The notes below the pieces were generated by a model. The model saw only the letters and a list, made by a program, of their open reading frames with translations, made no database searches and was not told the DNA's origin. Below are positions 17,587 to 26,071 of a stretch of 64,000 nt of DNA, piece by piece. The position numbers were made by a program, and so were the translations under genes. Numbering within the stretch: the first letter of the stretch is position 1; every line of letters starts with the position of its first letter. Origin of the DNA: Paenibacillus taihuensis (GTDB lineage Bacteria; Bacillota; Bacilli; Paenibacillales; Paenibacillaceae); assembly GCF_003386535.1 (NCBI RefSeq), contig NZ_QTTN01000027.1, positions 1 to 64,000 on the forward strand, given 5' to 3'.

Positions 17587-19764
17587 TCACTTCATCTCAA
17601 TGCCGCGTTCACGAAGCACAAGGTGCGCGTACAGAATAAGACCCGAGCACCACGTGTGAGCCAAACCTAGAATCATGCCCTTCGGTTGGAAGCAGTTCGT
17701 ATTATAATAACGTTCGGTTACCATGCCCTTATAGGCATTAAAGTCACCATCTTCCCTCGCAATGAACTGCAGAAAGCACAAGAGATGATCTCGCATACGT
17801 TCGAAGTAGTAGGAATCTCCCGTAGCGTCAAATAATTGGAGCATTTCAGGCATGCATACCAGACCATAATTATGGAGATGATTATTGGCTGGTGATGCAT
17901 TGTCTGCCCCTCTGGTGTGATATTCATACCTCGCCAACAACGAATGCTCGGGGAATTTGATATTATAGCTCCACCTGAAGGTCATGGTCCAATCAGCGGC
18001 AGAAGCCGCACAACGAAGCCAGTTGGCCTTCTCTTCGCTTTCATCGATTCGATAGAGTGACATATACGCCATCACCGCGTTGTAACCATCCTCCGAAGTC
18101 GCGGTCAGATGCACGTCTTCCGGCGCTCCATAGATGTATTCGTCTTCCACGTACGAAATATAAGCTTGCCCCGCGAGCAGTGCCTTCTCCTTATAGCGCG
18201 AATCGCCTAGCAGTTCTGCTGCTTCGACTAGAGCCGGAATCCACAATAAACCTCCGGCTCCTTCCCAAACTTCGACAACGCCTGTCTCCACATGGTAATA
18301 GGAGCCAAAGTGACCGTCTTCTCGCTGTGCCCGGCACGCAAACTCGAGATTGCTTCTTATGGCCGTCTCCCAAGCAGGATGAGTTCGTCCAGCGTTTCGT
18401 TCAAACGACAACGCACGTATCATGAACAAAGTCGCTTCGCTGACCGTCCTCGCCTGAACCCAATGCGGTTTCGGATTCCAGCCTGTGCCCCATCCGTTCT
18501 CAAGCGTCCATTCCGGCCAGAACGTGCCAAGCGGCGCGATCCCCGATGCAATCTTGTTCAGCACTCTTCTTCCCGCTTCGTAATAATCTTTGTTGCGATT
18601 TTCTGCTCCGTAACGCATAAGAGAATAAGCATAGGGCGCACCGCTTACCCATGCGACGTGCATATGCGGGCGATCCGCCTTGCCCTGCGCACCTGTATTC
18701 AACTCCCGGTCGAATGCGATTGTTTCATACAACACATCATACTCCGGTTTGTAATGCCAATTAAACAAACCATAGGCGGTTAATTCAGCTGCCTTAGAGT
18801 CGCTCATCCAAGGATTGAGCGGATGCTGCTCTTTGTTCACATCATATAATGAACGAATGAAAGGATCATAGCCATGAAGCTCTGGACCTGCAAGATACAT
18901 GCGGAAACGGAACGTGAGATCGTCTCCCTTCTCGAATTTCATGCCCGGAATATCTGCGGGCTTCGAGGTTGGGAAACCGTAGAAAACAGCCGGTTCTTCT
19001 GTATAAGGAAAATGAAGGCGCAGGAAGGTTTGTCCCTTCCTTCGTCCAAAAGCGACTCCGGCTTGATTTGTACCACCACGGCTTGAGGCAAAGGTTTCTT
19101 CCGTAGATATCGCCGTCATCATGCCGTCCGTCCAAACGAGAGCAGCAGGAAGACTGCAGCGGTCTGCCCGGAATGACCAAGCATCGGCTGTCATCGATTC
19201 CGCATCATAACAATGCTCCTCATACCTTGGGTAGATACGATGGCAGGAAGGGTCTCGATTGTCTTTGTAGAACATGCCTGGCACCATCCATCGGGGATTA
19301 CCGCTGTCCTGCACCTCCAGCTGGAACCCTGCCGTAGCATGGACAGGAAACTCTCCAGAGTATACCAGCTTAACGTGCCCTTCCAGGTAAACAGTCCTCG
19401 AACCGATCAAGCAGCGGATTGAGGCTGTATAGTGCCAGTCCTCAGCACCGTCTTCGTTGGGATTGAATACGGCTCCAAACAGCTCCAGACTGTCGCCTGG
19501 CAGCATAGTATGCCGTTCGCCTTTTTCCCAAGACATGCGCAAGCCGTCTTCGTTTACCCACGACATTCTCCATATCGGAACCTTATGAATATGGTCGAAC
19601 ATGCCGCCTTCACCAAGAATCTGCAAAGGAGCATCCATGGAAACAGTGATCTCTTCCCCGATATTGCGATGAAATCGAATTTCTATGGAACCATCAGGCT
19701 TATAAACAGGAGTAAAGGCAGGCAGCGAGTCCAACGCAATACCACTATCATTGATCATCCTCAT
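17587..19764 (-). CDS. Large (alpha/alpha)6 six-hairpin glycosidase-like protein
   Basis: 725 residues from the ATG at 19764, which overlaps the preceding stop as ATGA and follows GGGGAGGAG. Residues ~1-300 are mostly beta strands; residues ~330-720 show repeated helical hairpins with Trp/Gly/Tyr-rich turns (WEGAGGLLWIPALVEA, NNHLHNYGLVCMPEM) as in six-hairpin glycosidases and lyases. No signal peptide, so intracellular. I do not recognise a numbered GH family with confidence and cannot name catalytic residues. Translational coupling to the TIM-barrel gene suggests a joint task. Confidence 0.75.
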   Translation of the reverse strand: MRMINDSGIALDSLPAFTPVYKPDGSIEIRFHRNIGEEITVSMDAPLQILGEGGMFDHIHKVPIWRMSWVNEDGLRMSWEKGERHTMLPGDSLELFGAVFNPNEDGAEDWHYTASIRCLIGSRTVYLEGHVKLVYSGEFPVHATAGFQLEVQDSGNPRWMVPGMFYKDNRDPSCHRIYPRYEEHCYDAESMTADAWSFRADRCSLPAALVWTDGMMTAISTEETFASSRGGTNQAGVAFGRRKGQTFLRLHFPYTEEPAVFYGFPTSKPADIPGMKFEKGDDLTFRFRMYLAGPELHGYDPFIRSLYDVNKEQHPLNPWMSDSKAAELTAYGLFNWHYKPEYDVLYETIAFDRELNTGAQGKADRPHMHVAWVSGAPYAYSLMRYGAENRNKDYYEAGRRVLNKIASGIAPLGTFWPEWTLENGWGTGWNPKPHWVQARTVSEATLFMIRALSFERNAGRTHPAWETAIRSNLEFACRAQREDGHFGSYYHVETGVVEVWEGAGGLLWIPALVEAAELLGDSRYKEKALLAGQAYISYVEDEYIYGAPEDVHLTATSEDGYNAVMAYMSLYRIDESEEKANWLRCAASAADWTMTFRWSYNIKFPEHSLLARYEYHTRGADNASPANNHLHNYGLVCMPEMLQLFDATGDSYYFERMRDHLLCFLQFIAREDGDFNAYKGMVTERYYNTNCFQPKGMILGLAHTWCSGLILYAHLVLRERGIEMK

Positions 19765-20618
19765 TTCTTCTCCTCCCCAGTCGCCTTTTCCCAACATTCC
19801 TCAGCAAGCTTTTTCATTATGAGCGACGCTTCCCAACGATTCAGGGGCTCCGTGTATACTCCTGTAGCATTCTCTACAGTTATCGCATATGGAGGAGGAC
19901 CAAGCTCCGTCACAAACGGGAATACCTCGCCAGGTTGCAAATCTTGAAGCCTATGCTTCATGCCTGTTGTCCACCAACGGACAAAATGATTTGTAATTGG
20001 CAGTTTGGTAACTCCATCTTTCTCCCAAGGAACTTGTATCTGTTGACTATTGGATATGCGCCCATGAATACAAGAGGTTCTCTCCAGCAGCTTGGCGAAA
20101 GCCTGCTCCGCTTCAGCGCCTGGCTCCTGCATCTCTCCGGAAAGAACATAATGAGACAGATCGATAGTTAAACGAAGCGAAGGCAGCGCATTCACGTATT
20201 CGACCGTTCGCAGCAAATCCTGTGTTATGCGTCCACGATGCGTTTCCACAAAGAAAGGAAGGGAGGAGACGGCCGCCTCCTCCATCAAACCATCCAGAAG
20301 GCGCAAGGCATCATCGCCTACAACAAATGAATCCATAACTTGAGCATTCATGTACAGCGCACCTGCATGTTTCGCCCTGGCCGCCAATTCGCTAATATCA
20401 CCTCTGCGACCAGGAAAGGCTTGCGTAGCGAAAGATAGACTGTATCGATCCAGAAGTCGGAAATATTCCTTCTCTCGTTCCGGCTCGGGCATATTGTCAT
20501 AAACGCCTCCATAACCCGCTGCGGAGATTCGTTCCAATTTTTCTTCCAAGCTCCATTCCCGGCCATTCTCACCCAAGCCTTCCATCGACCACATGGCTTG
20601 CTGTACGAGCAACCTCAT
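19761..20618 (-). CDS. Sugar phosphate isomerase/epimerase-type TIM barrel
   Basis: 285 residues of the xylose-isomerase-like/AP_endonuc_2 superfamily. Metal-site residues are in the expected strand ends: FVETHRG (Glu), TIDLSHY (Asp, His), CIHGRIS (His) and VTELGPP (Glu). Such proteins isomerise or epimerise sugars, and some relatives cleave 3-keto-glycosides after oxidation by a Gfo/Idh enzyme. Both ends use 4-bp ATGA overlaps, with the ferredoxin before it and the six-hairpin gene after it. Confidence 0.85.
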   Translation of the reverse strand: MRLLVQQAMWSMEGLGENGREWSLEEKLERISAAGYGGVYDNMPEPEREKEYFRLLDRYSLSFATQAFPGRRGDISELAARAKHAGALYMNAQVMDSFVVGDDALRLLDGLMEEAAVSSLPFFVETHRGRITQDLLRTVEYVNALPSLRLTIDLSHYVLSGEMQEPGAEAEQAFAKLLERTSCIHGRISNSQQIQVPWEKDGVTKLPITNHFVRWWTTGMKHRLQDLQPGEVFPFVTELGPPPYAITVENATGVYTEPLNRWEASLIMKKLAEECWEKATGEEKK

Positions 20619-20926
20619 TCCACAGCACTGCCTTCTGATGCTCGTTTGCGCCGTTGCAGCTTCCCTAATACCGCATCACTGTTCGCCGTAGACATGCAGA
20701 GGAGTCGCCTGCCATTCTCTCGTTCTTGCTGGCTGATCATGCAAATTTCCTCGCCTTCTTGGGTCACGCTGCCTTCTTTTATCTCGAAGAGACACGTTCG
20801 GCACGTTCCGTTTCTGCAGGAATGATTAATTGTTACGCCTTGGCGTAGAGCTGCATCCAGCAGCAGCTCTCCTTGCTTGGCCATGAAGCTCTCGCCCGAT
20901 TCCAATGTAATCCGATATTCACTCAC
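20615..20926 (-). CDS. Plant-type [2Fe-2S] ferredoxin
   Basis: 103 residues from a GTG at 20926; GAGG is 9 nt upstream, better spaced than a TTG at 20941. Cluster ligands: C37, C42 and C45 in HSCRNGTCRTC, plus C77 in LLC. An extra Cys at 62. The start overlaps the stop of the diiron gene (GTGAGTGA) and the stop overlaps the next start, so it is translated in a coupled chain. Its place points to electron delivery to the diiron protein. No reductase gene is in the operon; a housekeeping one must serve. Confidence 0.88.
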   Translation of the reverse strand: MSEYRITLESGESFMAKQGELLLDAALRQGVTINHSCRNGTCRTCLFEIKEGSVTQEGEEICMISQQERENGRRLLCMSTANSDAVLGKLQRRKRASEGSAVE

Positions 20927-22202
20927 ACGCCATCGCCTCAAATTTCACGATTTTTTGACGCAACTCCGAGAGAAATGGCTCGTAATCCCATCTTTGATGA
21001 GCTTGCTCGATCCAAGCATTCCATGTCTCCCTGACTTCATCCTTTAAGTCCTCGAGCTTATCGTTATCTCCTCCAAGACGGTGTAAACACCACTTATAAC
21101 CATATTGAAGATGGATGCTTTCGTCCGCCCAATCATAGTCGAAGTCTTGCGAGCTGGCTGTGTCGCCCATTTTTTCAAACTTGGCCTTGAACGTGCTTTT
21201 GAGTCCCGGGCCGTTCGTTTCGAAATCATGAAGCAAGCATAGAAGCGCAAGCTCGCCCATATGCGATACTGACTCGTAATGGTCTCCGACAACCGGGAAG
21301 TCAATGCCCGTCCGGAAGCCCCAAGCCTTCATGCGCTGCTCGCCCATCATACAGTGGCGGGATTCGTCAAAGCACCAGCGAGCCGTTTCCAGATAGAACT
21401 CCCAAGGCATGTCATCCCACTTCCAAAGCACCGTTCCCGGCACTTCTGCCGCCCAAATCTCATTGACATGGTTGATACCGCCCCAAATTTGGTGTTCGAG
21501 GAACGTATTCCATTCAACCGGGGGCATATGGTAGATTGCCTTGCGGAAACGCGGATCGCGTGCTGGAACGAGCGGAGCGGTATAAGGCTCTCGAACGAGC
21601 GCTTCGGAAATACTTACTGGCCCTTTCGATGCTTCCGTTCCGAACAAGCCGCCTATTTCTTGCAGAAGCTCAGACAGCGCCTGTGTTCTTGTATGGTCCT
21701 CGTTCGATATAACTTCTGGAAGCGCATCATAGATCGCACGGATTTCGTCCAGTTGGGCGTGTATCTCGGACGAAAATCTTCTCATAAATTCGTAGGTGGG
21801 AGCATCGTCAAGAGGATCCGATTCTGTCAGGTAGGTATCATAAGCCTCTGCGAGCGCCTGCTTCGTGACGAAGTAGACTCCAACGATTAATTCCGCATCA
21901 TTCAAACTGCGGATTAGCTGCTGAAGGTATTGGGTCAAAGCCTCATCATGATCCTGATCGACATCTCTTCTTGGATAACGAAGCTCTAATACGCGTGAGC
22001 GCAGCGCGTCCGCACGCAGTGAGTCTTGCCAAATATGGTAAGGAAGCTTCTTTTTGAGCTCCCAATCAGATACGCTGACCAAATATCCGCCTAGCGTTCT
22101 CATACATTCTCTCTCGGTGTAATACAGGCGCTTCAGGACTGCGGAAGCGTCATCGACTGCCTTCCGTCCTGCTTCTCCCATAACGATTACTTTCTCTTCC
22201 AT
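20919..22202 (-). CDS. Ferritin-like putative diiron oxygenase (DUF455/MiaE-like)
   Basis: 427 residues, almost entirely helical. The C-terminal half has a complete diiron ligand pattern: Glu near 248-253, E280-S-R-H283, Glu at 317 or 328, and E361-S-I-H364. The N-terminal half (1-165) looks like a degenerate second ferritin-like bundle (HIWQDSLRADALRSR) without ExxH. This layout is that of DUF455/MiaE-like ferritin superfamily proteins, some of which hydroxylate using O2 and a ferredoxin. It is directly coupled to a [2Fe-2S] ferredoxin inside a sugar operon. I infer oxidation, hydroxylation or O-demethylation of a sugar or aglycone; the substrate is unknown. Family name is by pattern, the metal motif is seen. 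Confidence 0.75.
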   Translation of the reverse strand: MEEKVIVMGEAGRKAVDDASAVLKRLYYTERECMRTLGGYLVSVSDWELKKKLPYHIWQDSLRADALRSRVLELRYPRRDVDQDHDEALTQYLQQLIRSLNDAELIVGVYFVTKQALAEAYDTYLTESDPLDDAPTYEFMRRFSSEIHAQLDEIRAIYDALPEVISNEDHTRTQALSELLQEIGGLFGTEASKGPVSISEALVREPYTAPLVPARDPRFRKAIYHMPPVEWNTFLEHQIWGGINHVNEIWAAEVPGTVLWKWDDMPWEFYLETARWCFDESRHCMMGEQRMKAWGFRTGIDFPVVGDHYESVSHMGELALLCLLHDFETNGPGLKSTFKAKFEKMGDTASSQDFDYDWADESIHLQYGYKWCLHRLGGDNDKLEDLKDEVRETWNAWIEQAHQRWDYEPFLSELRQKIVKFEAMACE

Positions 22203-22265
22203 GCTGTCTCCCCCTAACTCTTGGTCGTCTGATCCAATACCATCTTGAGCGAAATCACTCTACTA

Positions 22266-23342
22266 TTAAACAACCTCTAGATCATCTACAGAGCCCAGGC
22301 TTGGATGCGGAGCGTGCGGCTCCAGCTGATACCAGAATGCGGTCGAGCTGATATCATCCCGAAGCGGGTAGTAACGTCCATGCGTACGCCAGCCAAGCGC
22401 TTGAATGGTTACTTTCAGCTCTTCTTCGAAACGAATCGGATCCATGACATGCCATCTGTACATCCCGAACCTTTGGTTCGCCCGGTACAAGCCGTCCGGC
22501 TTAATGACCTGATGCATGCCTAGAAATGGAGTCGAATACGTCGTGTACTGGTTGTTCATATCCCAGTTCCAAGCCCCTCCGAAATAGTCCTCGGTTCCTG
22601 TCCCGCAGATAGTAGGGTATTCGCCGTCGCCGTCTAAATAAAACTTGACCTCGCCTTCTCCCCACCAATTGTTGCTGTTTACCTGCCAAGCCAAGTAAGT
22701 GCCTACGTAATGTCCTCTGCCTTTCACACCATCCAGTATAGTGTGAACCTCTTTGAATTTTAAAGGATTGCTGCGTCTCCACTGTGCGTGGAAGTAAGCA
22801 GCATCTTCCGGTATTTCCGTTAAGGCGTAGTCAATCTGGTAATAGAGCACCACATTCTCATGGCTCATATTCTCCATTTCGATTCGGGCTGTCTTGCGGA
22901 ATGGCATTTCCCAATAACAGTTGAAGCCGCCCGCAGGATTCACCGAAATCGGCAGTGAGTTCACGTTGCTTCTCTCGCACCAGCCGTTTGCGAAGAAATC
23001 ACCGACCGGTACGCGCACAGAGGGCTCCTTCTCATCATCCCAATACATGTTGATCACGAGCGAACGCCAGCGCTCCGGCGGGCAAGTCAGCCATATATGC
23101 TGAATGACGCCAGGACCTTCAATTTCTGCCATCGTAAATGTTTGGTTGCCCTCCACCCAGACAGAAGGTGAAATCTTCCATCCAACTCCTAGGTCTCGGG
23201 CACAGGATGCTCCTGTGCCTTCTGTAGCCATTGCGCCTTTGCCCTTTTCTCCGGTAAAGTTTTCAGGGCTGATCGATCTTGTTTTGGCATTTGATACACG
23301 AGATAAATTGCCAAGTCCCATCCCAAGTCCATTGAAGGTCAT
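22266..23342 (-). CDS. GH172 (DUF2961) family glycoside hydrolase
   Basis: 358 residues, a single DUF2961 jelly-roll domain: GPGVIQHIWLT near residue 80, VPVGDFFANGW, GFNCYWEMPFRKTA and the strongly conserved GTGTEDYFGGAWNW near residue 255. The family is now GH172, with known alpha-D-fructofuranosidase, difructose-dianhydride and alpha-D-arabinofuranosidase activities. No signal peptide, so it acts inside the cell on an imported substrate. It implies that the substrate has a furanoside besides any mannose-like sugar. GGGAG precedes the ATG by 10 nt. Confidence 0.88.
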   Translation of the reverse strand: MTFNGLGMGLGNLSRVSNAKTRSISPENFTGEKGKGAMATEGTGASCARDLGVGWKISPSVWVEGNQTFTMAEIEGPGVIQHIWLTCPPERWRSLVINMYWDDEKEPSVRVPVGDFFANGWCERSNVNSLPISVNPAGGFNCYWEMPFRKTARIEMENMSHENVVLYYQIDYALTEIPEDAAYFHAQWRRSNPLKFKEVHTILDGVKGRGHYVGTYLAWQVNSNNWWGEGEVKFYLDGDGEYPTICGTGTEDYFGGAWNWDMNNQYTTYSTPFLGMHQVIKPDGLYRANQRFGMYRWHVMDPIRFEEELKVTIQALGWRTHGRYYPLRDDISSTAFWYQLEPHAPHPSLGSVDDLEVV

Positions 23343-23357
23343 ATCTTGTCCGCTCCC

Positions 23358-26036
23358 TTAACCTGTTTGCACAAGTATTGTCATGATTTCTTTTGGTTTG
23401 ACCTGCACTGTAACAGTATTATTTTCAGTTTGCAGTTCTTCGGTCGGCTGTTCCATCAAATCAGCTTTCCAGGCTCGCGAGATACCCGCGGCCAGAGTCA
23501 AGCAAGCGGATGTAGGCACATCCAGAGCATTGTAGAAGCGGACCGCGATTTCGGAGCCGCCAAGACGTTTCTTGACAGCGCTCAAGACAGCGCCATCTCC
23601 TTGAAGCATAACGAAGCTTGCTTCTCTCGGAAGTCGCGGCTTGCCTGCGTCTGGATCCGGTCTGCTGAACAAATCACCGATCTCGCTGTCCTGCACCCAT
23701 GGTCTGCCCGAAGCCCATTTATCTTCTCTAACCGGAACGACATATGATCGCAGTCCGTGATGGTAAGCTTCTGCTTCCCTGGCGAGGATTGCCGCATTGT
23801 CAGAAGCGCCGAACGGCCTGAGCGCAAGCTCAAACGTATAGATGCCTTGGCATTGCCCAAGCGGATTGTCATCATTCTCGTGCGGAAGCGGATTTGGACG
23901 TCCAAAGATCGTTCCAACGCTTCGGATCAGCGTCAAATCGAGTGCCGTATCAGCTTCAGTAAGCTCATATTCGTGCAATCCCTTATTGTAAACGGCCATG
24001 CCTTGCTCCCAGCCTGCCGCTGCCCACTTCCAGTTTGGCTGTGAGTTGGCATTGCGAACGTATTCCTTTCCAGATGAAGCTTCTCGGCGAAGCACGTCGA
24101 ATTGACCTCCTGCCAAGGTGCCTGGCACCGCATTCGCAATCGGGAACCGAACGCGTAATCGATGATCCTTCGCCGCGTTGTCCAGCTCGATGCGGACATC
24201 CAAATGTCTTGCATGCCGGAGCAACCCGAGCATCGCTTTTATGGGATATCCAACCTTGTCTTCCGACCTTGATGCTCCGCCCGTCGCGAGACTCGCCGGC
24301 AGCTCCCATTGCCAGCCAATTTCGACTGCTTGGTAGCCCTCAGTCGTAACCGTCGCTTGGACTTGTGCCCTTAACTCGGCGGACGTGAGCGACTTATCAC
24401 CATGCAAATATTTGAATACGTACAAGTCTCCCGCATCCGCATCGTCTACGAAAATAAGCTGTTGCTCATACGTCTCTCCAGTAATCTTATCAAACAGATT
24501 CAGACTCCCATTCGGGTTTACCGTCACACGCAAGAATTCATTCTCCAGCTTGCTTTCTTCATTCTGCGGCGCTTCGAAAGCTGCAGGAAGTTGACTTGGG
24601 ATAACCTGATAAGAAGTGTAGCCCTGCCCCGGCACCTGCTCCGCGGCAAATCCGATAGTATAACGATCTACCGGCAGTTCCGTGGGTAAGTTAATAGGGC
24701 TGAGTCTTTGTTTTCTCGTTTTGGTCTGGCTAATAATTTGATAAGGAACCTCCTCGCCCTTCGCATTAAAGATACGGAACGATTGAACGCTGTCTTTCTC
24801 CAGAAAATCAATGCACTGCTCGATCCATCCTGACAATGGCAATGTGGAGGGGTTGAACACGGCGATCAGTTGATCGTCATCTCCCATTCCCTCCTGGTTG
24901 ATTCCTCTCAGCAGGCTCAGCGCTTGCCGCCGAAGAGTTTCTTCGCCAGCCTCCATCAAAGCCTCAAATCGGTCCATCATATGTTCATGCACCTCGTCTT
25001 GGCTGCATCCACAAATGCTGTCGTGGGGATGGTTCTTCATCAGCGATTTCCATAAATACGTGAGATAGGCTTCCGGATAGCTGCCTAAACCGGACATTCT
25101 TGCCCAAACCGCAAGCGGTTCGATCCACTTCTCCAACAGATCCTGTGCCTTTACGTTTTCCTGCTTAAGATAAACGCGCGCTGACAGTGTGCCTGCCAGG
25201 ATGTGATAATCGTCTCCCGCCCTCATCTCGCCTTTCTGAACGGCTGGCGACAAGAGCTCCGCCTCTACTCTCCGGATATGTTCTTCCAGAGTCGTATGGA
25301 GAATTTCGACCTCATCGCCAAGTGTTTCACGTAGTCCCTTCAGAATACCGCTTAAGTTCTCCTGCGCTTCCAAATGGTCGACGCCGTTCATCAGCAAATA
25401 ATTGTTGGTTTGTTTACGTTCGTCGATTTTGGCTTGAATTAGCTTTAATGTTTTAAGCGCCTTGGCTGGATCTTCGGGTATGCGCTGCGCATTGTTGTAC
25501 CAGTTCGGCATGAAGATCGCCGTTATTCGGCTATCGTCTGCACCCTCCCATAGGAATTCCTGCTCTTGATGGGATTTGAAATTGTCGTAGCCTCTTCCAA
25601 ACACGACATTGCCGATGCCGAAACCGCGAAGAATTTGCGGGATTTGCGAGATATTGCCGAACTGGTCGGGCAAGTAACCTACCTTCATCTCTTTGTCGAT
25701 TTGACGAGACATGGTGATGCCTGTCTGCAAATTCCGGATAGTTGCTTCTCCACTTGTCAAATATTCATCATTTTGCAGATACCAAGGCCCTATAAGGATC
25801 CTTCCTTCGCGAATTAGCTTCTCCAGACGTTCTTTGTTTTCCGGATGAATTTCGAAATAGTCTTCTAAAACAATGGTCTGACCGTCCAAATGGAATACTT
25901 CGAATTCAGGATCAGACTCAAGTAACTCAATCAGCCCGTTGATCAGGTCAACTAGTCTGAAACGGAACTGTTCAAAGGTCAGGTACCATTCCCTGTCCCA
26001 GTGGGTATGCGAAATCACGTGAAAGCTTGGTTTCAT
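23358..26036 (-). CDS. GH38 alpha-mannosidase family protein (second copy)
   Basis: 892 residues from the ATG at 26036, which follows GGGAGAGGG; the frame runs 78 codons further into the neighbour without a start signal. N-terminal SHTHWDREWY, GYLPDQFGNISQIPQ with the presumed nucleophile Asp, and HPHDSICGCSQDEVH are the zinc-site and catalytic motifs of GH38. The C-terminal beta domains are complete. Intracellular. Known members release alpha-mannose, including 2-O-glycerate-mannosides in the MngB subgroup. It starts 35 bp after the other GH38 gene but differs widely in sequence. Confidence 0.93.
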   Translation of the reverse strand: MKPSFHVISHTHWDREWYLTFEQFRFRLVDLINGLIELLESDPEFEVFHLDGQTIVLEDYFEIHPENKERLEKLIREGRILIGPWYLQNDEYLTSGEATIRNLQTGITMSRQIDKEMKVGYLPDQFGNISQIPQILRGFGIGNVVFGRGYDNFKSHQEQEFLWEGADDSRITAIFMPNWYNNAQRIPEDPAKALKTLKLIQAKIDERKQTNNYLLMNGVDHLEAQENLSGILKGLRETLGDEVEILHTTLEEHIRRVEAELLSPAVQKGEMRAGDDYHILAGTLSARVYLKQENVKAQDLLEKWIEPLAVWARMSGLGSYPEAYLTYLWKSLMKNHPHDSICGCSQDEVHEHMMDRFEALMEAGEETLRRQALSLLRGINQEGMGDDDQLIAVFNPSTLPLSGWIEQCIDFLEKDSVQSFRIFNAKGEEVPYQIISQTKTRKQRLSPINLPTELPVDRYTIGFAAEQVPGQGYTSYQVIPSQLPAAFEAPQNEESKLENEFLRVTVNPNGSLNLFDKITGETYEQQLIFVDDADAGDLYVFKYLHGDKSLTSAELRAQVQATVTTEGYQAVEIGWQWELPASLATGGASRSEDKVGYPIKAMLGLLRHARHLDVRIELDNAAKDHRLRVRFPIANAVPGTLAGGQFDVLRREASSGKEYVRNANSQPNWKWAAAGWEQGMAVYNKGLHEYELTEADTALDLTLIRSVGTIFGRPNPLPHENDDNPLGQCQGIYTFELALRPFGASDNAAILAREAEAYHHGLRSYVVPVREDKWASGRPWVQDSEIGDLFSRPDPDAGKPRLPREASFVMLQGDGAVLSAVKKRLGGSEIAVRFYNALDVPTSACLTLAAGISRAWKADLMEQPTEELQTENNTVTVQVKPKEIMTILVQTG

Positions 26037-26071
26037 GGCCAGTCCCTCTCCCTTTTTTTTATCATTTGAGG

